DNA of 41,450 nt from Nitrospira sp. (GTDB taxonomy: Bacteria > Nitrospirota > Nitrospiria > Nitrospirales > UBA8639): contig JAPPLK010000033.1 of NCBI GenBank assembly GCA_028819435.1, positions 1 to 41,450 of the forward strand, read 5' to 3'. This document shows, piece by piece, positions 1-7,876 of this stretch (position 1 is the first letter of the stretch; every line of letters begins with the position of its first letter). The position numbers and the translations under genes were made by a program. A model generated the notes under the pieces. The model searched no databases. It saw nothing but the letters and a program-made list of their open reading frames with translations, and was not told the DNA's origin.

Positions 1-54
1 TCGCTCCGGGACGCCTTGCCCTGCATCCCGCTATCACAATAAATCAGAGGTTCC
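1..54 (-). mobile_element. 142-bp MITE-like element, partial copy at window edge
   Basis: These 54 bases are the reverse complement of the first 54 bases of the complete element at 10196-10337 and match it exactly. The outer end is the inverted terminal repeat beginning GGAACCTCTGA. The element supplies the last codons and the TGA stop of the minus-strand gene at 44-532. The bases immediately outside are CCTG, the expected position of a 4-bp target duplication whose partner lies outside the window. This copy is inverted relative to the other three, so it and the 10196 copy flank the thi-proteasome block as inverted repeats. Confidence 0.85.
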
Positions 55-532
55 CCTGAAATTGCTTATCTCGTAAACGTTGAATGGCCGCCAGCAATTC
101 GTCTGCAGTGACGCCGACTCCCGGTCGTGTTCTCAACATATGAGAGCGGGCCATGGTCTCCAGGTCATCCAGCGTCCGGATCCCGAGCCGATAGTACAGG
201 TCATGCACGAGAGGGTCGGAAAGGCCGGGCAGGGTGCTCCATTGTCGAATGGCGGGCGGCAGGGGTGCCTTCAGCTCCTCATAGGTCCGGATGGTGCCGG
301 TTTCCACGTATTCCTGGATCTTGGCCGCAAGGTCTTTCCCGATGCCGGACAGGCTTCGGAGATTTCCGGTCCGTACCAGTTCTTCGACGGGCGATCCAAG
401 GTTAGCGATCGTGTCGGCTGCTCGTTGATAGGCTCGAATGCGGTAAGGGTTTTCTTCGTGTTTCTTCAACAATTCCGCCATGGACAGAAAGAGATTGGCG
501 AGGGTGTGGTTCGAGTCGTGACCGGTCGGCAT
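44..532 (-). CDS. PolX-like N-terminal helix-hairpin-helix protein
   Basis: The 162-residue product resembles the N-terminal part of family X DNA polymerases (PolX). An 8-kDa-like helical domain comes first, with the motif ENPYRIRAYQRAADTI near residues 27-42. It is followed by helix-hairpin-helix units around SGIGKDLAAKI (residues 62-72) and LPGLSDPLVHDLYYRLGI (about 101-118). Such domains bind DNA without sequence specificity. The polymerase palm and PHP nuclease domains of full PolX are absent. The last codons (GNL and the stop) come from the end of the repeat element at 1-54, so this may be a polymerase gene cut short by the insertion, or a small stand-alone HhH protein that gained a new C-terminus. 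The start is the ATG at 530-532. The next gene, thiS, is divergent. Confidence 0.7.
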   Translation of the reverse strand: MPTGHDSNHTLANLFLSMAELLKKHEENPYRIRAYQRAADTIANLGSPVEELVRTGNLRSLSGIGKDLAAKIQEYVETGTIRTYEELKAPLPPAIRQWSTLPGLSDPLVHDLYYRLGIRTLDDLETMARSHMLRTRPGVGVTADELLAAIQRLRDKQFQGNL

Positions 533-626
533 ACCGTGAGTCCATAAGAAACGATGAAGTGAGGATATTGTAAAAGATTGTGCCGGGCGATGATAGGGTC
601 ATCGCCCTGAAGCCCGCGTTCCCAAA

Positions 627-656
627 TTGACAAGGCTTGAAAGGCTCTCGTAGGAT
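627..656 (+). promoter_or_regulatory. sigma70-type promoter of the thi genes
   Basis: TTGACA at 627-632 and TAGGAT at 651-656 are separated by 18 bases, placing a transcription start near 663. A GGAGGG ribosome site follows at 670-675. I found no TPP riboswitch signature (no CTGAGA or conserved ACCTGAT-type motifs) between here and thiS, so these genes are apparently not controlled by the usual thiamine riboswitch. Confidence 0.5.
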
Positions 657-688
657 GCCGGTTAGTGACGGAGGGTTGTCGATCACGC

Positions 689-889
689 ATGCACATCCAG
701 GTCAATGGGGAGTCGCGGCAGGTTCATGAGGAGATGAACGTGACGGACCTGCTCCGGGATTTACAACTGAACGTCGAACGGGTGGCCGTGGAAGTCAATC
801 TGGAAATCCTCGATAGACGGGACTTCGATGCCAAAACGTTACAGGAAGGCGACCGGATAGAAATTCTAAGCTTCATCGGAGGAGGGTAA
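689..889 (+). CDS. thiS: Sulfur carrier protein ThiS
   Basis: This 66-residue beta-grasp protein carries sulfur as a C-terminal thiocarboxylate for building the thiazole ring of thiamine. The C-terminus ends in SFIGGG, giving the Gly-Gly tail that is adenylated. The typical N-terminal MHIQVNGE strand supports starting at the ATG at 689, with GGAGGG at 670-675 upstream. A GTG at 665 would add eight residues with no family match. thiG follows after 84 bp and thiE is third. The adenylating enzyme ThiF and sulfur donors are not in the window. Confidence 0.9.
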   Translation: MHIQVNGESRQVHEEMNVTDLLRDLQLNVERVAVEVNLEILDRRDFDAKTLQEGDRIEILSFIGGG

Positions 890-973
890 CGTTTTGATTG
901 CTGATTGTGGATTTCCGATTACACAATCCATCATTCGCAATGCACAATCCAAGATGTTTTCTGGGGAGTGGCC

Positions 974-1747
974 ATGAATGACGATCGTTTGACCATAGCC
1001 GGGCGAGAGTTTCGATCCCGTTTGTGGGTCGGAACGGGCAAGTACAAGGACTTTGTCGAGACGAAGAAAGCCATTGAAACGTCGGGTGCGGACGTGGTCA
1101 CCGTGGCTGTACGCCGGGTCAACGTCACGGACAGAAATTCCGAGAATCTCCTGGATTATCTTGATCCCAAACAATACACCATCCTGCCCAATACCGCGGG
1201 TTGCTACACGGTGGAAGACGCGGTCCGTTACGCCCGGTTGGCCCGCGCGGCCGGGGTATCGGACCTGGTGAAGCTCGAGGTGATCGGCGATGAGCGGACC
1301 TTGTTTCCCGACACCGCCGGGCTCATCGAAGCCGCCAGGATTTTGATCAAGGAGGGATTCGTGGTGTTACCGTATACCAACGACGATCCCATCGTGGCCC
1401 AAAAACTGGTCGATATCGGATGCCCGGCGGTCATGCCCTTGGCGGCCCCCATCGGTTCCGGATTGGGCATCCGCAATCCCTACAATTTGAAGATCATCCT
1501 CGAAACCGTAAACGTCCCCGTCATTGTGGACGCGGGCGTGGGCACTGCTTCCGATGCCGCGTTGGCCATGGAATACGGAGCGGACGCGGTGTTGATGAAT
1601 ACTGCGATCGCGGGGGCCAAGGAACCTATTGCCATGGCCGAAGCCATGAAGTACGCGGTCGAAGCCGGCCGGTTGGCGTACAAAGCCGGGCGCATCCCCC
1701 GAAAACTCTATGCTACCGCAAGCAGTCCAATCGAAGGCATGTTGTAG
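974..1747 (+). CDS. thiG: Thiazole synthase ThiG
   Basis: ThiG condenses 1-deoxyxylulose-5-phosphate, dehydroglycine and ThiS-thiocarboxylate into thiazole phosphate. The 257-residue TIM barrel shows the Schiff-base lysine in LVKLEVIGD (Lys100) and the phosphate-binding end of the barrel around [20 protein letters not shown] and [10 protein letters not shown]. The start is the ATG at 974, preceded by GGGGAG at about 963-968. An in-frame GTG at 905 lies in a low-information spacer and gives a tail unlike the family. Length is normal. It lies between thiS and thiE on the same strand. Confidence 0.95.
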   Translation: MNDDRLTIAGREFRSRLWVGTGKYKDFVETKKAIETSGADVVTVAVRRVNVTDRNSENLLDYLDPKQYTILPNTAGCYTVEDAVRYARLARAAGVSDLVKLEVIGDERTLFPDTAGLIEAARILIKEGFVVLPYTNDDPIVAQKLVDIGCPAVMPLAAPIGSGLGIRNPYNLKIILETVNVPVIVDAGVGTASDAALAMEYGADAVLMNTAIAGAKEPIAMAEAMKYAVEAGRLAYKAGRIPRKLYATASSPIEGML

Positions 1748-1906
1748 CCTCACTCTAAACGAGCTCTTCAATGCGCCATTCTCGCTCCGCAACTCCCTCT
1801 CCCCTCTCTTCGTTTCCTCTCCCTCGATGGGAGAGGATTAAGGTGAGGGTGGTTTAAGTGGCGAGGGAGTAGATGAAATTTCCTCTCCCTTGCAGGAAAG
1901 GTGACA
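1748..1906 (+). repeat. thiG-thiE spacer with dispersed hairpin repeat
   Basis: The spacer carries the palindromic family based on CCTCTCCC-loop-GGGAGAGG (arms 1816-1823 and 1829-1836), followed by the typical tail TTAAGGTGAGGG. The same family recurs near 7800, 10960, 20360 and 33800. A second half-copy (CCTCTCCCTTGCAGG) leads into the AGGAAAGG ribosome site of thiE at about 1894-1901. The hairpin has no T-run, so I do not call it a terminator. Confidence 0.6.
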
Positions 1907-2542
1907 ATGAGCCCCCTCCCGCCATTGTACGTGGTCACCGACCGGCTCCAGACCGGAGAAGATCGATTTTTGCAGGTTCTCGAAAATATCATTCCCGAAC
2001 AGGGGATGATGATCCAAATCCGGGAAAAAGACCTCGGTACCCGTGAGCTTCTACGGTTTGTGGAAGCGGTTCACCAATTGGCGCGCCCCTTTCGTGTCCC
2101 GTGTTTAATCAATGACCGCGTGGACCTGGTTCTTGCGACCAGGGCGGCAGGCGTGCATCTTCGCGCGGACAGCATGCCGACCAAAGAGGCCCGGAAATCT
2201 CTGGGCAACGGCTATCTCATCGGTAAGTCGGTCCATTCCGCGGAAGAGGCCCTGCAAAGCGAGCAGGATGGCGCGGATTTCGTGGCGCTCGGACCGGTGT
2301 ATGAGACGCCGTCCAAACAATACTATGGTCCCCCGTTGGGTATTGACGTGATTCGTGAAGCCGTCCGGCATTGTACCATTCCCGTGTATGCGATCGGCGG
2401 GCTGACGCCGGTTCGCGTGGAGCACGTGATGGCGGCCGGTGCCGTGGGCGTCGCCGTCATTTCTTCCATTTTTCAGGCGGCGTCTTCACGTGAGGCCGTA
2501 ACGAAGTATGCCACGCAACTGCGCAAATGGCGACCGCAGTAG
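1907..2542 (+). CDS. thiE: Thiamine-phosphate synthase ThiE
   Basis: ThiE joins HMP diphosphate and thiazole phosphate into thiamine phosphate. The 211-residue TIM barrel has the family signatures LYVVTD at the N-terminus, IQIREKDL, INDRVDLVLATRAAGVHL, the pyrophosphate-binding GPVYETPSK segment and YAIGGLTP. The start is the ATG at 1907 with AGGAAAGG six bases upstream. A GTG two codons earlier would sit on top of that ribosome site. It is the last gene of the thiS-thiG-thiE run. The proteasome promoter begins 18 bp after its stop. Confidence 0.93.
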   Translation: MSPLPPLYVVTDRLQTGEDRFLQVLENIIPEQGMMIQIREKDLGTRELLRFVEAVHQLARPFRVPCLINDRVDLVLATRAAGVHLRADSMPTKEARKSLGNGYLIGKSVHSAEEALQSEQDGADFVALGPVYETPSKQYYGPPLGIDVIREAVRHCTIPVYAIGGLTPVRVEHVMAAGAVGVAVISSIFQAASSREAVTKYATQLRKWRPQ

Positions 2543-2560
2543 AACGGTCCCGTATATATA

Positions 2561-2590
2561 TTGACCCTTTCTGAAAACCAGTGCTAGAAT
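2561..2590 (+). promoter_or_regulatory. Promoter of the proteasome operon
   Basis: TTGACC at 2561-2566 and TAGAAT at 2585-2590 with an 18-base spacer make a strong sigma70-type promoter. It lies between the thiE stop and the ATPase start, giving a leader of roughly 110 bases. A G-rich tract falls right at the start of that leader. Confidence 0.6.
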
Positions 2591-2604
2591 CTGCCCCCCG
2601 GCGT

Positions 2605-2623
2605 GGGGCGGGTGGGGTTTGGG
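2605..2623 (+). promoter_or_regulatory. Predicted G-quadruplex in the proteasome mRNA leader
   Basis: Four G-runs (4, 3, 4 and 3 bases) separated by loops of 1, 1 and 3 bases lie on the coding strand. They sit about 8-26 bases downstream of the inferred transcription start. This fits the classical G3+N1-7 quadruplex pattern, so the RNA itself could fold. No role is shown by sequence alone. Confidence 0.45.
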
Positions 2624-2705
2624 TTTAGCCCTGTCAATACAAGGGTTTCAGCGATAGGGTAAAACAGGGCGTTCTTGTTTTCGTGATCGAGCAGGGGAAG
2701 CTTCC

Positions 2706-4385
2706 ATGGGCTTGAGAAAACACGAAGACTATAACCGGGAAATAGAAAAACTACGTGGAGAACTCCAGTCCCTGGAAACCGAAATGCGCCACTTGTATGA
2801 GACGCGCATGAAACTCCAACAATCGGAAAAACAGAATAAACGGCTCGCGGCCAGTCTCCAGGAAGCGAAAACCCAGATTGAAACCCTCCGCACGGAGATC
2901 GCTAAACTCACGGCTCCGCCGTCGTCGTATGCGCTCTTCTGCAGTTTGAATGACGATGCTAGCGCCAACGTCTACGTTTCGGGCAGAAAAATGCGCGTCA
3001 GCGTACACAATTCGGTGGCGAGCGCGTCTCTGCGAAAAGGTCAGGAAGTGATCTTGAATGAAGCTTTGAACATCATCGAGGCGCGGGCTTTCGATCCCCA
3101 GGGACAAGTCGTGAAGTTGAAAGATCAACTGGATGGCACGCGGGCGCTGATTCAATTGCACCACGACGAAGAACGCATCGTCGAGTTGGGAGAGCCGTTA
3201 CTCCACGAATCGCTGAGAGTGGGAGACCACCTGCTCTATGACCCCCGGTCCGGCTACGTCATCGAAAAAATTCCCAAGGCTGAAATCGAAGAGTTGGTGA
3301 TCGAAGAAGTGCCGGACGTGCAATATGAAGACGTCGGGGGGTTGACCAAAGAAGTTGAGCAGGTGACGGATGCCGTGGAATTGCCTTTTTTGTATCCTGA
3401 ACTGTTCAAGGAACATCGCCTGACTCCGCCCAAGGGCATCCTGTTGTACGGGCCTCCGGGGTGCGGAAAGACGATGATCGCCAAAGCCGTGGCGAATTCC
3501 ATTTCCAGGAAAATGCGGCATTTGTCCGGCAAGGACGTGCGTAGTTACTTCCTGCACGTGAAGGGACCCGAACTCTTGAACAAATACGTGGGTGAATCCG
3601 AACGGTACATCCGCGAGGTCTTCGCCAAAGCGCGGGACAAGGCGGCCACCGGCAATCCGGTCGTGGTGTTTTTCGATGAAATGGACGCGTTGTTCCGCAC
3701 GCGGGGGTCCGGGATCTCCTCCGATATCGAGTCCACCATCGTCCCTCAGTTTTTGGCGGAAATCGACGGGGTCGAAAAGCTCAAGAACGTGATTGTCATC
3801 GGGGCGAGCAACCGGCAGGACCTCATTGATCCCGCGGTGTTGCGAACGGGGCGGTTGGACGTGAAAGTCAAAATCCCCAGGCCGAACAAACAAGGTGCGC
3901 GGGATATTTTCGCCAAGTACCTCACCGATGACCTGCCGTTCGCCAAAGAGGAACTCGACCGTCACGCCCAGGACCGGCAGGCCGTGGTCTCACGCCTGCT
4001 CGACCTGGCGGTGGAAGCGATGTATGCCGCGACGGAAGACAACAAGTTCCTGGAAGTCACCTATGCCAACGGCGAAAAAGAACTTCTCTACTTCAAAGAC
4101 TTTTCCAGTGGCGCCCTGATCGAAGGCGTGGTCTCACGGGCGAAAAAAATCGCGGTGAAACGGGCCATCGGCACGGGAGAAAAAGGCCTGAAGGAAGAAG
4201 ACCTCTTGTGCGCCATTCGGGATGAATTCAAGGCGCATGAGGACCTGCCCAATACGACCAATCCCGATGACTGGGCCCGCATCGCCGGGAAAAAAGGCGA
4301 AAAAATCATCCACGTGCGGACCCTGACCCCCGGCCCGGAAGGAACACGCGAGATAGAAACCGTGAGTGCCGGGCATTACTTGTAG
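2706..4385 (+). CDS. mpa: Proteasome-activating AAA+ ATPase (Mpa/ARC)
   Basis: This hexameric ring unfoldase recognises tagged proteins and threads them into the 20S core. The 559 residues show an N-terminal coiled coil (about 3-65) that in actinobacteria binds Pup. OB-type domains (about 75-190) follow, then one AAA+ module. Walker A is GPPGCGKT (249-256) and Walker B is VVVFFDEMDA (Glu325). An arginine-finger region follows around LRTGRLDVKVKIPRP. The protein ends in GHYL, comparable to the GQYL tail of mycobacterial Mpa, whose penultimate Tyr docks into the 20S alpha ring. The ATG at 2706 follows AGGGGAAG. The stop TAG overlaps the first base of the downstream GTG, indicating translational coupling to dop. 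Confidence 0.95.
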   Translation: MGLRKHEDYNREIEKLRGELQSLETEMRHLYETRMKLQQSEKQNKRLAASLQEAKTQIETLRTEIAKLTAPPSSYALFCSLNDDASANVYVSGRKMRVSVHNSVASASLRKGQEVILNEALNIIEARAFDPQGQVVKLKDQLDGTRALIQLHHDEERIVELGEPLLHESLRVGDHLLYDPRSGYVIEKIPKAEIEELVIEEVPDVQYEDVGGLTKEVEQVTDAVELPFLYPELFKEHRLTPPKGILLYGPPGCGKTMIAKAVANSISRKMRHLSGKDVRSYFLHVKGPELLNKYVGESERYIREVFAKARDKAATGNPVVVFFDEMDALFRTRGSGISSDIESTIVPQFLAEIDGVEKLKNVIVIGASNRQDLIDPAVLRTGRLDVKVKIPRPNKQGARDIFAKYLTDDLPFAKEELDRHAQDRQAVVSRLLDLAVEAMYAATEDNKFLEVTYANGEKELLYFKDFSSGALIEGVVSRAKKIAVKRAIGTGEKGLKEEDLLCAIRDEFKAHEDLPNTTNPDDWARIAGKKGEKIIHVRTLTPGPEGTREIETVSAGHYL

Positions 4386-5878
4386 TGCTCTTGCTCAATG
4401 GGGAGCCCTTGCAGCGCATTATCGGCACAGAAACGGAATTTGGTGTCGCCTCGCGTCACGTCCACACGTCCGATCCCGTTGAGAATTCCCTCCACCTGAT
4501 CAGTCAGTACCCGTCGCTCATCGCCCCACAAGCCATTTGGGATTACGAAAACGAAAACCCCCTGCGTGACGCGCGCGGGTTTGAAGTCGAAGGCGAACGC
4601 GAACGTCCGGGTCCCGAGTATAACCGGGCGTTCAACAAACTCTTGGCGAACGGCGGTCGCCTGTACGTGGACGGGGCGCATCCCGAGTATTCAACGCCGG
4701 AGTGCAGTACCGCTCGAGAACTGGTCGCGTATGAACGAGCGGGAGAACTCGTGGCCGCCAAGTGCCTGGAGGCCATGAACCGGATGACGGAAGGGTACGT
4801 GCTGTACAAGAACAACTCCGACGGGAAGGGGAACAGCTACGGGTACCATGAAAATTATCTGATGAACCGCTCGGTGCCGTTCGACGTGATTCTTCAGGGC
4901 TTGCTGCCGTTTTTCGTGTCGCGTCCCATTGTTGCGGGAGCCGGGAAAGTCGGAGCGGAAAATGGAGCCGCGCCCGCGACGTACCAGATCTCTCAACGCG
5001 CGGACTTTTTTGAATGCGTGGCGGACCTCAATACCATGGTCAAACGGCCCCTGATCAACACCCGTGACGAGCCTCATGCGGACCCCGCGCGGTTTCGCCG
5101 GTTACACGTGATCGTCGGCGACGCCAACATGGCGGAACTCTCCACGTACCTGAAGGTGGGCACCACGGCGATCGTCACGCACATGCTGGACGAAGGCCAC
5201 GACGTCCCTGCGTTTGAGCTGGAGAACCCCGTGGACGCCGTCAAGATCGTCTCACGTGATCTCACCGTCAAGGCCGACCTGAAATTGGTCCGGGGTGGCG
5301 TGACCAACGCGTTGGCCATCCAACGTGCCTACCTCCGGGCCGCGCATGAGTTTTATGCCTGTCGCGAGTTATCGCCCGCGACCAAGGACGTGTTGGTGAG
5401 ATGGGAACACGTCCTGGATACACTCGAACGCGATCCCAGGCAATTGACAGCGGAACTCGATTGGGTGGCCAAACGGCAAATGATCGAGTCGTACGTGGAC
5501 CGAAAAGGCTGCGGATGGAATGATCCGCGCGTGGCCTTGATGGACCTCCAATACCACGACGTGCGGCCGGACAAGGGCCTGTATTATACGCTTGAACGGA
5601 GCCGTCGGATTGAACGCTTGCTGGATGACGAGGAAATCGTCGTCGCGGAATTACAGGCCCCGAGAGGGACGCGCGCCTATTTTCGCGGCGCCTGTCTCCG
5701 GAAATTTCCCCACCAGATCTACGGAGCCAGTTGGACCTCGGTGCTCTTCGACGTCGGAGACGTTGCGGTCAAACGGGTGCCGTTGATGGACCCCATGAGG
5801 GGAACGCAGGACCTGACCAATGAATTGTTGGAAGGCGTGGAAACCGCGCAACAACTCCTGGAACGGCTGTCGTCTTGA
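4385..5878 (+). CDS. dop: Depupylase/deamidase Dop
   Basis: Dop belongs to the glutamine-synthetase-like Pup ligase fold. It deamidates a C-terminal Gln of Pup and removes Pup from substrates. Visible family features are QRIIGTETEFG (metal-binding Glu residues), the catalytic Asp in YVDGAHPEYSTPEC, KNNSDGKGNSYGYHENYL, INTRDEPHAD, GDANMAELSTYLK, and the C-terminal RAYFRGACLRKFP and ASWTSVLFD segments typical of Dop rather than PafA. At 497 residues it is longer than the pafA product. The start is uncertain: GTG 4385 overlaps the mpa stop, while TTG 4409 would give MQRIIGTE, exactly the start of mycobacterial Dop, with GGGGAG just upstream. Confidence 0.93.
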   Translation: MLLLNGEPLQRIIGTETEFGVASRHVHTSDPVENSLHLISQYPSLIAPQAIWDYENENPLRDARGFEVEGERERPGPEYNRAFNKLLANGGRLYVDGAHPEYSTPECSTARELVAYERAGELVAAKCLEAMNRMTEGYVLYKNNSDGKGNSYGYHENYLMNRSVPFDVILQGLLPFFVSRPIVAGAGKVGAENGAAPATYQISQRADFFECVADLNTMVKRPLINTRDEPHADPARFRRLHVIVGDANMAELSTYLKVGTTAIVTHMLDEGHDVPAFELENPVDAVKIVSRDLTVKADLKLVRGGVTNALAIQRAYLRAAHEFYACRELSPATKDVLVRWEHVLDTLERDPRQLTAELDWVAKRQMIESYVDRKGCGWNDPRVALMDLQYHDVRPDKGLYYTLERSRRIERLLDDEEIVVAELQAPRGTRAYFRGACLRKFPHQIYGASWTSVLFDVGDVAVKRVPLMDPMRGTQDLTNELLEGVETAQQLLERLSS

Positions 5879-6132
5879 TCTACCTCCCCTCACCCCTCCT
5901 TACAAAGGAGGGGAAGGATTTGGGGGCTTTATCCCTCCCCTTTGTAAGGGGAGGAAAGGTGGGGTAGAGTGTTTGGACTTGTGACGTGTGTGCGGAAATT
6001 GTCAATGTCTGTCCCGACCCTTCGACTTCAGGCGCGGGGCGCCTTACGCTCAGGGCGAACGGGGGAGTGAAGGCGAAGTGAATCAGTGAACCCACACAGA
6101 AACGACAAAGTATGAGGTAACTTCTGGTCACC
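5879..6132 (+). repeat. dop-prcB spacer filled with three dispersed repeats; no pup
   Basis: The spacer holds two 21-bp palindromes (5893-5913, centred on TACAAAGGAG, and 5934-5954, centred on TTTGTAAGG). A third repeat at about 6018-6062 is of the type CCCTTCGACTT...CTCAGGGCGAACGG. The same 21-bp palindromes recur at 35363-35383 and 35457-35477, and the third type recurs around 13200-13330. In most pup-proteasome operons the pup gene lies in this gap. No forward frame here encodes a Pup- or UBact-like protein. Confidence 0.75.
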
Positions 6133-6969
6133 ATGAAACCTATCCTGTCGCAAATGCCCGTGAGTCAATGTTCCAGTTTTTTTGATTTTATCCATCAGAC
6201 CCGGCCCGAACTGACACCCGCTGCACGGTGGGGGAGCGAGGGCCACGTCTCGGCGTCGGTGGACGAGATTCAACGGCACGTCCTGTCGCAACTTGCTCAC
6301 GGGACGACCGTGTTGGCCGTGAAATACGAGAAAGGCGTGGTGATCGTCGGGGACCGCCGCGCCATAGAAGGTTACCAGGTGGCATCGCGTCGTATGGAGA
6401 AGGTCTTCAAGACCGACAGCCATTCAGCCATCGCCATTGCCGGGGCCGCGGGACCGTGCATGGAAATGGCCAAGTTGTTCGGCATCGAACTGGAACATTA
6501 TGAAAAACTGGATGGTGTGCCGTTGTCCTGCGAAGGGAAGGCCAACAGGTTGGGGCAGATGGTGAAAGCCAATTTGCCCATGGTCATCCAAGGGTTGGTC
6601 GTAATCCCGCTGTTCGTGGGGTTTGACCTGAAGCAACGGGAGGGCCGGATTTTCAAATATGACGTCACCGGCGGAAAATACGAAGAAACGGAATATCACG
6701 CGGTCGGGTCCGGGGGAAAAGACGCCCGGGTGACCATCAAGGAACGGTTTCGCAAAAATCTCTCCCAGCCCGAAGCGATTTCCCTGGGGCTCCAGGCGAT
6801 CCTGAGCGCGGCGGAAGAGGACCTGGGAACCGGCGGACCTGATTCGTTCAGGGGCATTTATCCCACGATCAAAATCGTCGATGCCCAAGGCGTGCGGGAC
6901 GTGGAAGAATCTGCGGTGGCGTCCCAATGCGACCAGTTGGCTCAATCACGACCCGGGGGTGAATCCTGA
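6133..6969 (+). CDS. prcB: 20S proteasome beta subunit PrcB
   Basis: PrcB is the N-terminal nucleophile (Thr) hydrolase subunit of the 20S core. The 278-residue precursor has a propeptide of about 57 residues. Autocleavage before the catalytic threonine is expected at HG|TTVLAVKYEKGVV (Thr58). The region GDRRAIEGY, the segment LFGIELEHYEKLDGVPLS and the motif TGGPDSFRGIYPT closely follow actinobacterial PrcB. The ATG at 6133 lacks a strong ribosome site, and the ATG at 6154 is an alternative that shortens only the propeptide. The stop overlaps the prcA start in TGATG, so the two subunits are translationally coupled. Confidence 0.96.
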   Translation: MKPILSQMPVSQCSSFFDFIHQTRPELTPAARWGSEGHVSASVDEIQRHVLSQLAHGTTVLAVKYEKGVVIVGDRRAIEGYQVASRRMEKVFKTDSHSAIAIAGAAGPCMEMAKLFGIELEHYEKLDGVPLSCEGKANRLGQMVKANLPMVIQGLVVIPLFVGFDLKQREGRIFKYDVTGGKYEETEYHAVGSGGKDARVTIKERFRKNLSQPEAISLGLQAILSAAEEDLGTGGPDSFRGIYPTIKIVDAQGVRDVEESAVASQCDQLAQSRPGGES

Positions 6970-7652
6970 TGACGCTGCCGTTTTACGTGTCCCCCGAACA
7001 ATTGATGCAGGACAAGGCGGAGTATGCCAAAAAAGGCATTGCCAAGGGCCGGTCGATCGTGGCCATCGAGTACCGGGACGGCGTGCTGTTCGTTGCGGAT
7101 AATCCCAGCAGTTCATTGTTCAAGATCTCCGAAATTTACGACAACATCGCCTTTTCAGGAGCAGGGAGATACAGCGAATTCGAAAGCCTGCGAAAAGCGG
7201 GCATTCAACACGCCGACTTGAAGGGGTTCATGTACAGTCGTGAAGACGTCACGGCCCGTTCCCTGGCCAACGGGTATTCGCAGACCCTGGGCACGATATT
7301 CAGCCAGGAACTGAAACCCTTCGAAGTGGAAATTCTTTTGGCCCAAATCGGAGAACAACCCGAACAGACGGAATTGTACCGCATCGCGTTCGATGGGACG
7401 ATCATTCATGAAAAGGAATTCGTCGCCATCGGAGGCCGAGCGGACGCCGTGGTATCCGCCCTGCGCTCGCTGGGGTCAGGAGACGTCCTGGACCTGACAA
7501 CCGCCCTCACCCGGTGCATGAACGCTCTCGAAACCGCCACGGGCCAAAACGTGTCTCTCCAATCGCTCGAAGTCGCCCTCCTCGACCGCACCCGCACCGG
7601 CCGCAAATTCCGCCGTGTCGGCGCAGAAGAAGCCAGCAGTCTTCTTTCATAA
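6969..7652 (+). CDS. prcA: 20S proteasome alpha subunit PrcA
   Basis: PrcA forms the outer gating rings of the 20S particle and the docking sites for the ATPase. The 227-residue product begins MTLPFYVSPEQLMQDKAEYA, the gate-forming N-terminus and first alpha-subunit helix, followed by KGRSIVAIEYRDGVLFVADN. It lacks the catalytic Thr, as expected for an alpha subunit. It starts at the ATG overlapping the prcB stop by one base. The C-terminus is short and serine-rich. A 224-bp repeat-filled gap follows before pafA. Confidence 0.94.
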   Translation: MTLPFYVSPEQLMQDKAEYAKKGIAKGRSIVAIEYRDGVLFVADNPSSSLFKISEIYDNIAFSGAGRYSEFESLRKAGIQHADLKGFMYSREDVTARSLANGYSQTLGTIFSQELKPFEVEILLAQIGEQPEQTELYRIAFDGTIIHEKEFVAIGGRADAVVSALRSLGSGDVLDLTTALTRCMNALETATGQNVSLQSLEVALLDRTRTGRKFRRVGAEEASSLLS

Positions 7653-7876
7653 TCTCACGTCATTTAGGAAAAAAGAAAATCCCCTGGATCCCCGATCTGG
7701 TCGGGAATGACAGATGGTAGGGGCAGGCCCCTGTGCCTGCCCTCCCCATAAAGGACAACCACAGGGGGTTGTCCCTACGATGACAGGCCTTCCCCTCACC
7801 CTACCCTCTCCCAGTGGGAGAGGGTGATCCCGGATGGTCTGTTCCGTCTGTGTCGCGTCTATGCTAACATGAGTTT
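7653..7876 (+). repeat. prcA-pafA spacer with four dispersed repeats
   Basis: Four different short palindromic families lie side by side: CCTGGATCCCCGAT...TCGGGAATGACAG (7684-7713), GGGGCAGGCCCCTGTGCCTGCC (7720-7742), GACAACCACAGGGGGTTGTC (7754-7773) and the CCTCACCCTACCCTCTCCC-GGGAGAGGG family (7793-7825). I see no pup gene and no strong promoter. TATGCT at about 7859-7864 could be a weak -10. Confidence 0.65.

Noticed and set aside
533-688. TPP riboswitch upstream of thiS
   Set aside because: None of the conserved THI-box sequences is present in the short leader after the promoter.
5969-6070. Short plus-strand frame between dop and prcB ending in RSGRTGE, superficially like a Pup/UBact tail
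   Set aside because: The ending is read from a dispersed repeat (CTCAGGGCGAACGG type) found elsewhere in the window. The peptide is only about 34 residues, starts at an unsupported GTG, lacks the acidic/helical Pup pattern and has no ribosome site.
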